From assembly GCA_964344985.1 (NCBI GenBank), contig CAYFPI010000021.1, forward strand, positions 1-20,041: 20,041 bases of DNA. Reading direction: 5' to 3'. A program made the position numbers and the translations under genes. Numbering within the stretch: position 1 is the stretch's first letter; every line of letters begins with the position of its first letter. This DNA comes from Thioglobus_A sp964344985. Lineage in GTDB: Bacteria; Pseudomonadota; Gammaproteobacteria; PS1; Pseudothioglobaceae. Positions 1 to 7,390 of the stretch are shown piece by piece. The notes under the pieces are model-generated. The model was not told the DNA's origin, did not search any database, and was given only the letters and a program-made list of their open reading frames with translations.

Positions 1-296
1 ACAGTAATAATATTATCAGCTGTAGCCGCAACAATACTACCTAATAAGAAAATAATAAGACCAACGACAAGCATCGGTTTGCGCCCGTACTTATCAGATA
101 AGTAGCCAAATGGAATTTGTAATACTGCCTGGGTCAGACCATAAATTCCTATCGCTAGACCAATTAAATAAGGCGTGGTATCAGGATAGTGTTTAGCATA
201 TACTGAAAAAATCGGAAAAATCATGAATAAGCCCAGCATGCGCGTGGCCATGATTAAAGAAATTTTAAGCGCAAATGAGCGCTCTTGCTTATTCAT
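1..296 (-). CDS. yajR: YajR-like MFS transporter, N-terminal part (runs off window)
   Basis: This is the first 98 residues of a major facilitator superfamily permease; the rest lies beyond the left edge. Translation of the minus strand from the ATG at 294-296 gives a basic start, then a first membrane helix containing RMLGLFMIFPIF, a second helix with GIYGLTQAVLQIPFG, and the MFS motif-A loop GYLSDKYGRKP at about residues 64-74 before a third helix. RMLG-F-M, IGLAIGIYGLTQAV and QIPFG closely match what I recall of E. coli YajR, so I prefer that subfamily over a generic drug efflux pump. It starts 16 bases after the bamD stop on the same strand, so it is probably co-transcribed with bamD. No clear Shine-Dalgarno sequence is visible. 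The substrate cannot be told from this part. Confidence 0.8.
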   Translation of the reverse strand, partial: MNKQERSFALKISLIMATRMLGLFMIFPIFSVYAKHYPDTTPYLIGLAIGIYGLTQAVLQIPFGYLSDKYGRKPMLVVGLIIFLLGSIVAATADNIIT

Positions 297-312
297 TAAA
301 TTTTGGTTTTAT

Positions 313-1080
313 TTAGTCTTCTAAAGAGTAGTGTGGTGTGTAAAGTGGGTAGCTCTTTGATAGTACTCTACGCGCATCTTTTGCGAGTGTTGGCGCGTTA
401 ATAATGTCATAGTTGTGTGCCATTAAATGTAGTGCCGCAGGTACTGATGGCGTGTTTGGATACTTTTCAATGATGTATTTACATCTGTTGATAGCAGCAA
501 TATTAGCATCTTTTTTAGTGTAGAAAATAGCAACAAACAATTCATGGCGTGACAAGATATTTCTTAAAACAATTAAACGCGTTTTGGCTTCTTCAGCATA
601 TTCAGTTTTAGGGAATTTATCAATGAGGGCCAAATAATAATTAAATGCATCGCGTACAGAATTAACATCACGCTGCGCATTATCAGTTAAATAGCCATCT
701 AAAATTGAGCGAGATTTGTCTTCTGAAACAACACCGCGTAGGTAGTAAGCGTAAGGTGTTGAGAAATGTTCTGGGTAAAGTTTGATATAGCTATTTAAGC
801 GGTCAATTGATTGATCGTAATCTTCACTTTTATATAAAGCATAAGCAATTTCAAGCTTGGATTGTAATGCGTATTTTGATCCTGGATAGGCAGCTTGTAA
901 TTGCTCAAATAATTCAATAGCCTTATCCATAGATCCTGCTGAAATCTGCTCTTTTGCTTGAGTAAAAAATGTCTTGGGTGACCAGCCTTTGGTGATTGAT
1001 TCACGTTTTTTTTCTTCTTCCCAAAAACAACCGCCTAAAAATAAAGTTAATATTGGCAAGATCAAGATGAGTTTTTTCAT
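313..1080 (-). CDS. bamD: Outer membrane assembly lipoprotein BamD
   Basis: BamD is the essential lipoprotein of the BAM complex that inserts beta-barrel proteins into the outer membrane. The protein is 255 residues, usual for the family. It begins MKKLILILPILTLFLGGC, a lipoprotein signal peptide with lipobox LGGC and the lipidated Cys at residue 18. Tetratricopeptide-type repeats follow (for example AIELFEQLQAAYPGSKYALQ and SIDRLNSYIKLYPEHFSTPY) and continue to the C-terminus. I placed the start at 1080 rather than at the ATG at 1131: the longer form would add 17 residues in front of a perfect lipoprotein signal. It is divergent from spoT, and the roughly 100-base gap carries a TATAAT hexamer on each strand. 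The YajR-like gene follows after 16 bases. Confidence 0.93.
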   Translation of the reverse strand: MKKLILILPILTLFLGGCFWEEEKKRESITKGWSPKTFFTQAKEQISAGSMDKAIELFEQLQAAYPGSKYALQSKLEIAYALYKSEDYDQSIDRLNSYIKLYPEHFSTPYAYYLRGVVSEDKSRSILDGYLTDNAQRDVNSVRDAFNYYLALIDKFPKTEYAEEAKTRLIVLRNILSRHELFVAIFYTKKDANIAAINRCKYIIEKYPNTPSVPAALHLMAHNYDIINAPTLAKDARRVLSKSYPLYTPHYSLED

Positions 1081-1116
1081 AAAAGTAGGACTGAATTTAT
1101 TACAAGTATGCAAAGC

Positions 1117-1122
1117 ATTATA
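1117..1122 (-). promoter_or_regulatory. Candidate -10 box for bamD
   Basis: The minus strand reads TATAAT here, 37 bases before the bamD start codon, a plausible leader length. The -35 region at 17 bases spacing (CCATTA) is poor, so the call rests on the perfect -10 hexamer and its position in the divergent gap. Confidence 0.4.
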
Positions 1123-1137
1123 CTGACACAAAAGTAT

Positions 1138-1143
1138 TATAAT
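1138..1143 (+). promoter_or_regulatory. Candidate -10 box for spoT
   Basis: A perfect TATAAT on the plus strand ends 37 bases before the spoT ATG. No good -35 hexamer lies at 16-18 bases spacing. It sits back to back with the bamD -10 box, 15 bases apart, so the -35 regions of the two promoters would interleave and the promoters could compete. Confidence 0.4.
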
Positions 1144-1180
1144 GGCAAAAACTTACGCTTAAATTTATCCTGTATTTTTA

Positions 1181-1717
1181 ATGACAATCGACAACAAAAG
1201 AGTCTTAATTAGTGAATTATGTGATGTGCTTGAAGATTACATGCCCAAAACTCAAATTGAGGGTGTGTATCAAGCTTATATCATTGCAGCCACTGCTCAT
1301 GATGGGCAATATCGACAATCGGGTGAAGCTTATGTATTTCACCCTATTTCAGTTGCTATGATTTTGGCAGAGTTGAAGCTTGATTATTATTGTATTGTGT
1401 CGGCATTACTGCATGATTGTATTGAAGATACTGCAATTACTTATGATGAAATTAAGTATGACTTTGGTTATGAAATTGCCCATATTGTAGAGGGCGTATC
1501 CAAATTAACTGGATTGGAATTTCACACCAATGCTGACAAACAGGCGCAAAACTTTAGAAAGCTATTTTTAGCCATGAGTGATGACATGCGCGTGATGGTT
1601 ATTAAGCTTGCTGACAGGTTGCACAATATGCGTACACTAGGTTCAATGAGTAGAGAAAAGCAACTTCGAAACTTCCGAGATTCATGCGCCAATTGCAAGA
1701 CGCCTTGGTTTAAATAG
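1181..1717 (+). CDS. spoT: SpoT N-terminal fragment: (p)ppGpp hydrolase HD domain (broken gene, part 1)
   Basis: This is the first part of a RelA/SpoT homologue that makes and degrades (p)ppGpp, the stringent-response alarmone. The HD hydrolase residues are all present: H40, H54-P55, H78-D79, E82-D83 and the KLADRLHNM stretch with D145 and N149, matching the manganese site of Rel enzymes. The family reading is clear up to residue 163 (Arg, codon at 1667). After that the frame gives NFRDSCANCKTPWFK and a stop, which resembles nothing in SpoT. The expected continuation, TSEIHAPIARRLGLNSIRVE, is present in the other forward frame (phase of 1668). This fragment alone might still fold as a truncated hydrolase, but it lacks the helices linking the two catalytic domains. 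There is no obvious Shine-Dalgarno sequence. Confidence 0.85.
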   Translation: MTIDNKRVLISELCDVLEDYMPKTQIEGVYQAYIIAATAHDGQYRQSGEAYVFHPISVAMILAELKLDYYCIVSALLHDCIEDTAITYDEIKYDFGYEIAHIVEGVSKLTGLEFHTNADKQAQNFRKLFLAMSDDMRVMVIKLADRLHNMRTLGSMSREKQLRNFRDSCANCKTPWFK

Positions 1718-1730
1718 TATTAGGGTTGAA

Positions 1731-3272
1731 TTGGATAATTTATGCTTTGCTGTTATTCATCCATTTAGACATCAAGTACTGGTTAATCAAATTAAAAAAC
1801 AGTGTGGCAATCGTACTAAAGTTATTAACCATATTCAAGACGAGCTAGAGAATCGGCTTCAGCAAGAAGGCATGCCAGGTGTTGAGATCAGCGGCCGTAG
1901 AAAACAACCTTGTAGTATTTACAAAAAAATGAAGATTAAGCAGTTAAAATTCTCTCAAGTGCTTGATATGTATGCCTTTAGGGTGGTTGTTGAGGATGTA
2001 TCTGAATGTTATCAGGCGCTAGGGATTATTCACAATTTGTACAAACCTTTGCCAGGCAAATTTAAAGATTATGTTGCCTTGCCTAAATCGAATGGCTATC
2101 AGTCTTTGCATACAGTGTTGTTTGGTCCAAATAAAATTTTCATTGAAGTTCAAATTCGCTCAAAAGATATGCACTTTGTTTCCGAGTACGGCATTGCGGC
2201 GCATTGGCACTACAAGAGCGATTCAAACAGTGAGTCGGAATTAGCCAGCAATTGGCTAGGGTCACTACTTGATATCCAACAAAATTCAGGTACTTCCATT
2301 GAGTTTTTGGAAGAAACTAAGAATGATTTATTCCCATCAGAAGTGTTTGTATTTACGCCTAGGGGTGATATTGTTCAACTGCCATATAAATCAACCGTGT
2401 TGGATTTTGCCTATATGGTGCACACTAATATAGGGCATCAAGCTTTTAAAGCAAAAGTTGATCAAGTTAATGCATCAATTTCTACCGAGTTAAAATCAGG
2501 ACAAACCATTGAAATTATCACGGATAAAAAAGTCAAACCGCATCCTTCCTGGCTGCAAATAGCGGTAACCGCAAAGGCTAAGTCATCTATCAAAGCACAT
2601 TTGAAAAGTCAATCCTCTTCAGACCTTATACGATTGGGCGAGTACTTGTTAAATAACTCTTTGGATTATCTAAATATTGACGTAGAAAAAATTAGTGATA
2701 AAAAATGGCAAAGCTGCCTTGATGATCTAGATTGCCAATCTAAGTCTGATTTGTATCTTCGTATTGGTCTGTCCGAAATATTGGTGTCGGTTGTTCTTAA
2801 TAAGCTTCAATGTGATGGTGATCATTGCGTTATTCAAGATATTAAGATTAACAAAACTCAAGGTAAGGCAATTAGTTTTGCTCATTGTTGCTATCCAATA
2901 CCTGGCGATAAGGTTGCTGGCATCCTAACCACCAGTAAAGGCATGGTGATGCACAGAAGTGATTGCGCTAACTTAATTCGTGCAAAAACCAAACATGCGC
3001 AATGGCTTAATATTGATTGGCAAACAGATGAGAGTGAAGAATTTGATGTTAAGATTATTGTTGATGTGGCTAATCAGCGTGGAACACTAGCATCGATTGC
3101 AAATGTGATTTCTAAAATGAATGTAAATATTGAGCAATTAGACATTCAGGAGAAAGACAATTCAATAAAATCTTTAAACATGGTTGTTGTAGTGAAAGAT
3201 AATAAACAGTTAGCAGAGATTGCAGACCGGTTAAACACTTTAGAATTTGTTCAAGGTGTGAGCCGTGTTTAG
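1731..3272 (+). CDS. spoT: SpoT C-terminal part: (p)ppGpp synthetase, TGS, zinc-finger-like and ACT domains (broken gene, part 2)
   Basis: This continues the same gene in the shifted frame. The frame is open from about 1668, but the first available start is TTG at 1731, so independent translation is uncertain. Counting from that TTG: the synthetase domain has SGRRKQPCSIYKKM (residues 54-67), YAFRVVV (81-87), KFKDYVALP (110-118, the RxKD-type motif of bifunctional enzymes rather than the ExDD type of RelA), NGYQSLHT (121-128) and EVQIR (139-143). A TGS domain covers about 205-264, the conserved Cys/His region HCCYPIPGD about 385-393, and an ACT domain 438-513. Joined with part 1 the product would be about 696 residues, close to the 702 of E. 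coli SpoT. It ends 69 bases before iscX. Whether it is a true pseudogene or an assembly error cannot be settled here. Confidence 0.87.
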   Translation: MDNLCFAVIHPFRHQVLVNQIKKQCGNRTKVINHIQDELENRLQQEGMPGVEISGRRKQPCSIYKKMKIKQLKFSQVLDMYAFRVVVEDVSECYQALGIIHNLYKPLPGKFKDYVALPKSNGYQSLHTVLFGPNKIFIEVQIRSKDMHFVSEYGIAAHWHYKSDSNSESELASNWLGSLLDIQQNSGTSIEFLEETKNDLFPSEVFVFTPRGDIVQLPYKSTVLDFAYMVHTNIGHQAFKAKVDQVNASISTELKSGQTIEIITDKKVKPHPSWLQIAVTAKAKSSIKAHLKSQSSSDLIRLGEYLLNNSLDYLNIDVEKISDKKWQSCLDDLDCQSKSDLYLRIGLSEILVSVVLNKLQCDGDHCVIQDIKINKTQGKAISFAHCCYPIPGDKVAGILTTSKGMVMHRSDCANLIRAKTKHAQWLNIDWQTDESEEFDVKIIVDVANQRGTLASIANVISKMNVNIEQLDIQEKDNSIKSLNMVVVVKDNKQLAEIADRLNTLEFVQGVSRV

Positions 3273-3341
3273 TGTTGAAATTTTTGCACAAAAAATACAG
3301 CTTTGGTTAAAATTAAAAGTATTAAACATTAGGTATTTATT

Positions 3342-3536
3342 ATGCGTTGGACAGACTCACTAGACATTGCTATTGAACTTGATGAGAAGCATCCAGACAT
3401 AGATCCAACTGTGGTTAATTTTGTTGATCTTAGAGCGATGGTTGTTGGGCTTGACGGCTTTAGTGATGATAAGGATAAAACGGGCGAGAAAATCCTAGAA
3501 GCCATTCAAATGCACTGGATTGAAGAGAGAGAATGA
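3342..3536 (+). CDS. iscX: Fe-S cluster assembly accessory protein IscX
   Basis: This is a 64-residue acidic protein. The N-terminal WTDS, the central DPTVVNFVDL and LDGFSDD, and the C-terminal KILEAIQMHWIEE match the IscX/YfhJ family, which binds IscS and iron and modulates cysteine desulfurase activity. The usual length is about 66 residues. In most proteobacteria iscX closes the isc operon; here no other isc gene is present. Instead it lies between spoT and tolB and shares ATGA with the tolB start (4-base overlap), so it appears to be translationally coupled to the Tol-Pal genes. Confidence 0.9.
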   Translation: MRWTDSLDIAIELDEKHPDIDPTVVNFVDLRAMVVGLDGFSDDKDKTGEKILEAIQMHWIEERE

Positions 3537-4807
3537 AGAGATTTTTCGCCACTGTTTTAGCGCTTTACACAACAACTGTTTTTGCCATTCTAGAAGTAAC
3601 GGTTCTTAAAAAAGATGAGAATGCTTTTCCAATTGTTATCTCTCCATTTTTAATCAAAGACAATGCCGAACAAGGTAAGACTATTGCGCATATCATGCGT
3701 GACAATCTTAATCGTTCTGGCGAGTTTAATGCCAGTAGTAGTAACTATGTTATTGACAACAACATAGATTTTGACAAGTGGCAAAATAACAGAACTGAAG
3801 CCATTGTTATTGGTGAGCTAGAAAAGGTTAGTAAGAAAATATTTAAAATAGAGTTGCGTCTTATTGATGTGTATTCCAAAAAAGTATTATTTGCTAAAAA
3901 ATTCAAAGTTCATGATAGCGGCATTAGAAGAATTGCGCATTATTTGTCAGATCAAATTTATTTTGCTTTATTGGGTGAAAAAGGGTCGTTTGATACACGC
4001 TTAGCTTACGTTACTGTTGTTAATAAAGCCAAAGGGGTTAGGGAATATCGATTAGAAATATCAGACTCTGACGCTCAAAAACCACAAACTGTTTTAACCT
4101 CTAAAGATCCAATTCTATCTCCAGCATGGTCTCCAGATCAAAATAAAATTGCCTATGTGTCTTTTAGAAATGGTCGATCAGAGGTGTTTATTCAGTATCC
4201 ATTTGTGCGTAGAAAAACACAAAAACTACCTTATTTTGACGGCATTGCTTCAGCGCCATCATGGCATCCAAGTGGCGAAAGCCTGTTGTTAACTTTGTCT
4301 AAAAATGGCAATAAAGATCTTTACTCTTATCATCTTGAAAGTAAGAAATTAACCAGGCTAACCACTGACGTGTCTATCGATACAGAAGGTAGCTATTCTC
4401 CAGATGGAGAATTTATTGCATTTACCTCTAATCGTTCAGGCCAAGTTCAAATCTATATTAAAGAGCTAAAAACAGGTGAGATCAAAAGGGCGACTTTTGA
4501 AGGTCGTTATAATGCTAAAGCGGTATTTTCTCCTGATGGAAAAAGCTTAGCTTTAGTGCATCGAGTGGGTAAAGATTATCGCATTGCACTGCTTGATATT
4601 GCCACTAAAGATTTAACCATTATGACTGAAAACAAACTGGATGAATCTCCATTTTTCTCGCCCAATGGTGGCATGATTATATTTGCAACCAATAAGGGTG
4701 ATTCTGGCGTGTTGTCAGTAGTATCTGTATTAGGCAGACAAACTTTTGAATTGGCCAGTAAAGCAGGCGAAGTTAGAGAGCCAAACTGGTCGCATTATTC
4801 TAAATAG
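3533..4807 (+). CDS. tolB: Tol-Pal system periplasmic beta-propeller TolB
   Basis: TolB is the periplasmic protein of the Tol-Pal envelope complex; it binds Pal and TolA and supports outer-membrane constriction at division. The 424-residue product has a Sec signal peptide (residues 1-18, cleavage likely after VFA). The TolB N-terminal domain follows (VISPFLIKDN to about residue 150). The six-bladed propeller comes next, with repeated PAWSPDQNKIAYVS, PSWHPSGESLLLT, GSYSPDGEFIAFTS, AVFSPDGKSLALV and PFFSPNGGMIIFAT motifs. The ATG overlaps the iscX stop. pal follows after 12 bases. tolQ, tolR and tolA, which normally precede tolB, are not in the window. Confidence 0.95.
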   Translation: MKRFFATVLALYTTTVFAILEVTVLKKDENAFPIVISPFLIKDNAEQGKTIAHIMRDNLNRSGEFNASSSNYVIDNNIDFDKWQNNRTEAIVIGELEKVSKKIFKIELRLIDVYSKKVLFAKKFKVHDSGIRRIAHYLSDQIYFALLGEKGSFDTRLAYVTVVNKAKGVREYRLEISDSDAQKPQTVLTSKDPILSPAWSPDQNKIAYVSFRNGRSEVFIQYPFVRRKTQKLPYFDGIASAPSWHPSGESLLLTLSKNGNKDLYSYHLESKKLTRLTTDVSIDTEGSYSPDGEFIAFTSNRSGQVQIYIKELKTGEIKRATFEGRYNAKAVFSPDGKSLALVHRVGKDYRIALLDIATKDLTIMTENKLDESPFFSPNGGMIIFATNKGDSGVLSVVSVLGRQTFELASKAGEVREPNWSHYSK

Positions 4808-4819
4808 AGGAGAAGTTTT

Positions 4820-5401
4820 ATGAAAAAAATATTATTAACAGTCTTAAGCATGTCTTTGTTATCATCGTGTTCAACTAATGAGGTTAAAGATACTGCAAAC
4901 AGTTTGTATGAAAAGGTAATGCCAAGAGCAGAACTGCTTGGCTCCACACAAGAAAGTGTTATTGCTAAAGATAAATCCAGCTTTGAATCTCAAGGATTTT
5001 CTGGCGATGAAATCACCTCAAGCAGCTCGCCTGTTAGTGCCGATCAAATTGCGGTTGCCAATTTAAGATCATCTGGCGTGGCATTTACACTTAACTTTGC
5101 TTTTGATGGTTCTGAGATTGATGAAGTAGCCACTCAAGAAATTATTAAACACGCAAACTTTATGCGTAACAATCCTCAACTGACATTACGTTTAGAAGGG
5201 CATGCAGATGAGAGAGGTACTCGTGAATATAATCTTGCTTTGGGTGAGAATAGGGCGCTTGCTGTTAAAGAGGTATTGGGGTTATATGATTTATCTTCTA
5301 GGGTGGAAGTGATTAGTTTTGGCGAAGAAAAACCAGTTGCACAACTGCACGAAGAAAGTTCTTGGCAAAAAAACAGACGTGTTGAGTTTGTTTATCAGTA
5401 A
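4820..5401 (+). CDS. pal: Peptidoglycan-associated lipoprotein Pal
   Basis: Pal anchors the outer membrane to peptidoglycan and is the main partner of TolB. The 193-residue product has a lipoprotein signal with lipobox LSSC and the lipidated Cys at residue 17, then a Ser-rich linker. An OmpA-like peptidoglycan-binding domain covers about residues 90-193, with FAFDGSEI, LEGHADERGTREYN and QKNRRVEF. A good Shine-Dalgarno sequence (AGAGGAGAAG) precedes the ATG. It lies 12 bases after tolB and 5 bases before cpoB, in the usual tolB-pal-cpoB order. Confidence 0.96.
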   Translation: MKKILLTVLSMSLLSSCSTNEVKDTANSLYEKVMPRAELLGSTQESVIAKDKSSFESQGFSGDEITSSSSPVSADQIAVANLRSSGVAFTLNFAFDGSEIDEVATQEIIKHANFMRNNPQLTLRLEGHADERGTREYNLALGENRALAVKEVLGLYDLSSRVEVISFGEEKPVAQLHEESSWQKNRRVEFVYQ

Positions 5402-5406
5402 GTTTT

Positions 5407-6099
5407 ATGCAGCGCTTTGGTTTAATTTTATTTCTTAGTATTTTTGCTTATCAGCCTGCAAGCGCTGATATTAATACTGATAAAGTGATCATGGATCACA
5501 ACAAAAAGATTAAGCGTTTGGTGCGTAAAAATAAAGCTTTAAAGGGGAAGATTGAGCTTCTTGAGCAGCAACAAAAAGTAAGTAGTCAAAAAATCACTGA
5601 GTTGTTCAACCTCATGGAGTACAAAAAATCCTCCTCGGTGGTTGAGCAAACCATGATGCGCGTACGCGAACATAACAAAAAAGCTAAGAAAATCTATACC
5701 AATGCGCGTTCACTATTAGTGACCGATCAACTAGACAAATCAATTGAGCTATTTAAAAAATATCTAGATATTTATCCTGATAACAATCATGCGTCAGATG
5801 CTCATTACTGGCTAGCAAGGGCCTATTTAGCAAAGCAAGATTATCAAATGGCAAAAACAACTTTTATTGCCTTTCAACAATCTAGCCCATTGCATCATAA
5901 ATTCTCCAACTCTTTATTTGAGCTGGCAAGAGTGTATGTTGAAATTGATCAAAATGTAGAGGCAATAAAGCTATTGAAAAATATGTTGTTAAAGTTTCCA
6001 CAACACCATTCAATTAATAAAGCTAAACAAATGTTGAGTGACTTGCAACCAAGTGCTGCCAACACCACAACTGACAAAGCAATAGAAGCGTCAAATTAG
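5407..6099 (+). CDS. cpoB: Cell division coordinator CpoB (YbgF)
   Basis: CpoB is a periplasmic protein that links peptidoglycan synthesis by PBP1B to outer-membrane constriction by Tol-Pal. The 230-residue product has a signal peptide (residues 1-20, cleavage after ASA). A Lys/Gln-rich coiled coil follows (about 28-65; it trimerises in E. coli CpoB). TPR repeats then run from about residue 95 to 212: SIELFKKYLDIYPDN with HYWLARAYLAKQDY, then ELARVYVEIDQNVEAIKLL. The start is 5 bases after the pal stop, and pabB begins 1 base after its own stop. Confidence 0.93.
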   Translation: MQRFGLILFLSIFAYQPASADINTDKVIMDHNKKIKRLVRKNKALKGKIELLEQQQKVSSQKITELFNLMEYKKSSSVVEQTMMRVREHNKKAKKIYTNARSLLVTDQLDKSIELFKKYLDIYPDNNHASDAHYWLARAYLAKQDYQMAKTTFIAFQQSSPLHHKFSNSLFELARVYVEIDQNVEAIKLLKNMLLKFPQHHSINKAKQMLSDLQPSAANTTTDKAIEASN

Positions 6100-6100
6100 T

Positions 6101-7390
6101 GTGAAAGTTGTAGAGATTCCAAGTGTTGCGCTTGATGCTTTGTGTCAACTTGATGATAAACGCTATCCATATCTGCTAGAAAGTGTTAATCATAACGAGA
6201 ATAACAAATACTCAATTTTGTTTGCTTTTCCAGGCGAGCAAATAACCTTAAACTCACTAGAAGAGTTTGATTTCTTGAATGCACTAGAGTCAAAGGCTAA
6301 TGTTGATAATACACATCTTGATTTGCCATTTACTGGCGGTTGGTTTGTGTACTTATCTTATGAATTGATTGGTCAAATCGAGCCATCTCTTGCCAAAGAT
6401 ATTCACAAGTGTGAATTGCCAATTGCAATCGCCACACAAATACCTTGCGCCATTATTAAAGATCTGGAGAGTAATAAAACTTATTTATTGGATCAGTTTG
6501 GTGATCAAGAGAGGATTGATGCAGTGCTGGCTGATATTGACGCGCTAAAACCCATTCCTGGTGTTGATTTTAACGGTGTATTGAGTCAAGATAAAAACAG
6601 AGAATTCTTAACATCAGTTGAAAAGATTAAAGACTATATTCTAGCTGGCGATGTTTTTCAGGTGAATCTTTCAAGATTGTGGCGCTATGAGTTAGAAAAT
6701 GATTGTACTTCAGCTCAGCTATATCAAGCCTTAAAACAATCAAACCCAGCGCCATTTTCAGCGCTTGCTCAGTTTGATGACTTTAGTATTGTTTCATCTT
6801 CTCCTGAGCGACTTTTTAGTGTGGATGGTAATATTGTACAAACACGCCCCATTGCAGGTACACACCCTCGTGGCGAAGGTAGTGAAGACGATACATTAAA
6901 ACAAAGATTGGTCAATCATCCAAAAGAGCAAGCGGAGCACATTATGTTGCTTGATCTTGAACGTAACGATTTGGGTAGGGTGTGTGAATATGGCAGTGTA
7001 GAAGTGAACGAAGTTATGACACTTGAAACCTATCCATATGTACATCACATTGTTTCAAACATTAAAGGAAAGTTAAAGCCGAGTATAACCATTAAACATT
7101 TGGTTAAAGCATTGTTTCCAGGTGGAACGATCACAGGATGCCCCAAGGTGCGCTGCATGCAAATTATTGCTGAGCTGGAAAATGCCTCGCGTGATGCCTA
7201 CACGGGTTCGTTAGGATATATTAGTAGTAATGGAAAAATGGATTTTAATATCTTAATCCGTAGCATGATCAAAAAAGATAAAACCTTAAGCTTTAGAGCG
7301 GGTGCCGGCATTGTGTTTGACTCTATTGCTGAACGAGAGTTAGAGGAAACTGCACATAAAGCACAAGGCATACTCAAAGTGTTTGATTAA
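6101..7390 (+). CDS. pabB: Aminodeoxychorismate synthase component I (PabB)
   Basis: This is a chorismate-utilising enzyme of the PabB/TrpE family; PabB with PabA makes 4-amino-4-deoxychorismate for folate synthesis. The length of 429 residues fits PabB better than TrpE (about 500). An N-terminal domain contains FTGGWFVYLSYELIGQIEP. The catalytic chorismate-binding domain has GDVFQVNLSR, SSPERLF, RPIAGTHPRGE (about 248-258), LDLERNDLGRV, FPGGTITGCPK (about 339-349) and AYTGSLGY. Position 251 is Ala (PIAGT), whereas E. coli PabB has Lys in PIKGT; the Ala form is typical of anthranilate synthase, so TrpE activity is not excluded. The start is GTG, one base after the cpoB stop. The stop codon overlaps the convergent nadE stop in TTAA. 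Confidence 0.82.
   Translation: MKVVEIPSVALDALCQLDDKRYPYLLESVNHNENNKYSILFAFPGEQITLNSLEEFDFLNALESKANVDNTHLDLPFTGGWFVYLSYELIGQIEPSLAKDIHKCELPIAIATQIPCAIIKDLESNKTYLLDQFGDQERIDAVLADIDALKPIPGVDFNGVLSQDKNREFLTSVEKIKDYILAGDVFQVNLSRLWRYELENDCTSAQLYQALKQSNPAPFSALAQFDDFSIVSSSPERLFSVDGNIVQTRPIAGTHPRGEGSEDDTLKQRLVNHPKEQAEHIMLLDLERNDLGRVCEYGSVEVNEVMTLETYPYVHHIVSNIKGKLKPSITIKHLVKALFPGGTITGCPKVRCMQIIAELENASRDAYTGSLGYISSNGKMDFNILIRSMIKKDKTLSFRAGAGIVFDSIAERELEETAHKAQGILKVFD

Noticed and set aside
1081..1131. Longer BamD starting at ATG 1131
   Set aside because: It would place 17 residues before a textbook lipoprotein signal peptide and would cover the predicted promoter.
1661..1720. Programmed +1 frameshifting in spoT
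   Set aside because: There is no slippery codon followed by a stop or rare codon, and the spacing shows 11 missing bases rather than a simple one-base offset in an otherwise full-length gene.
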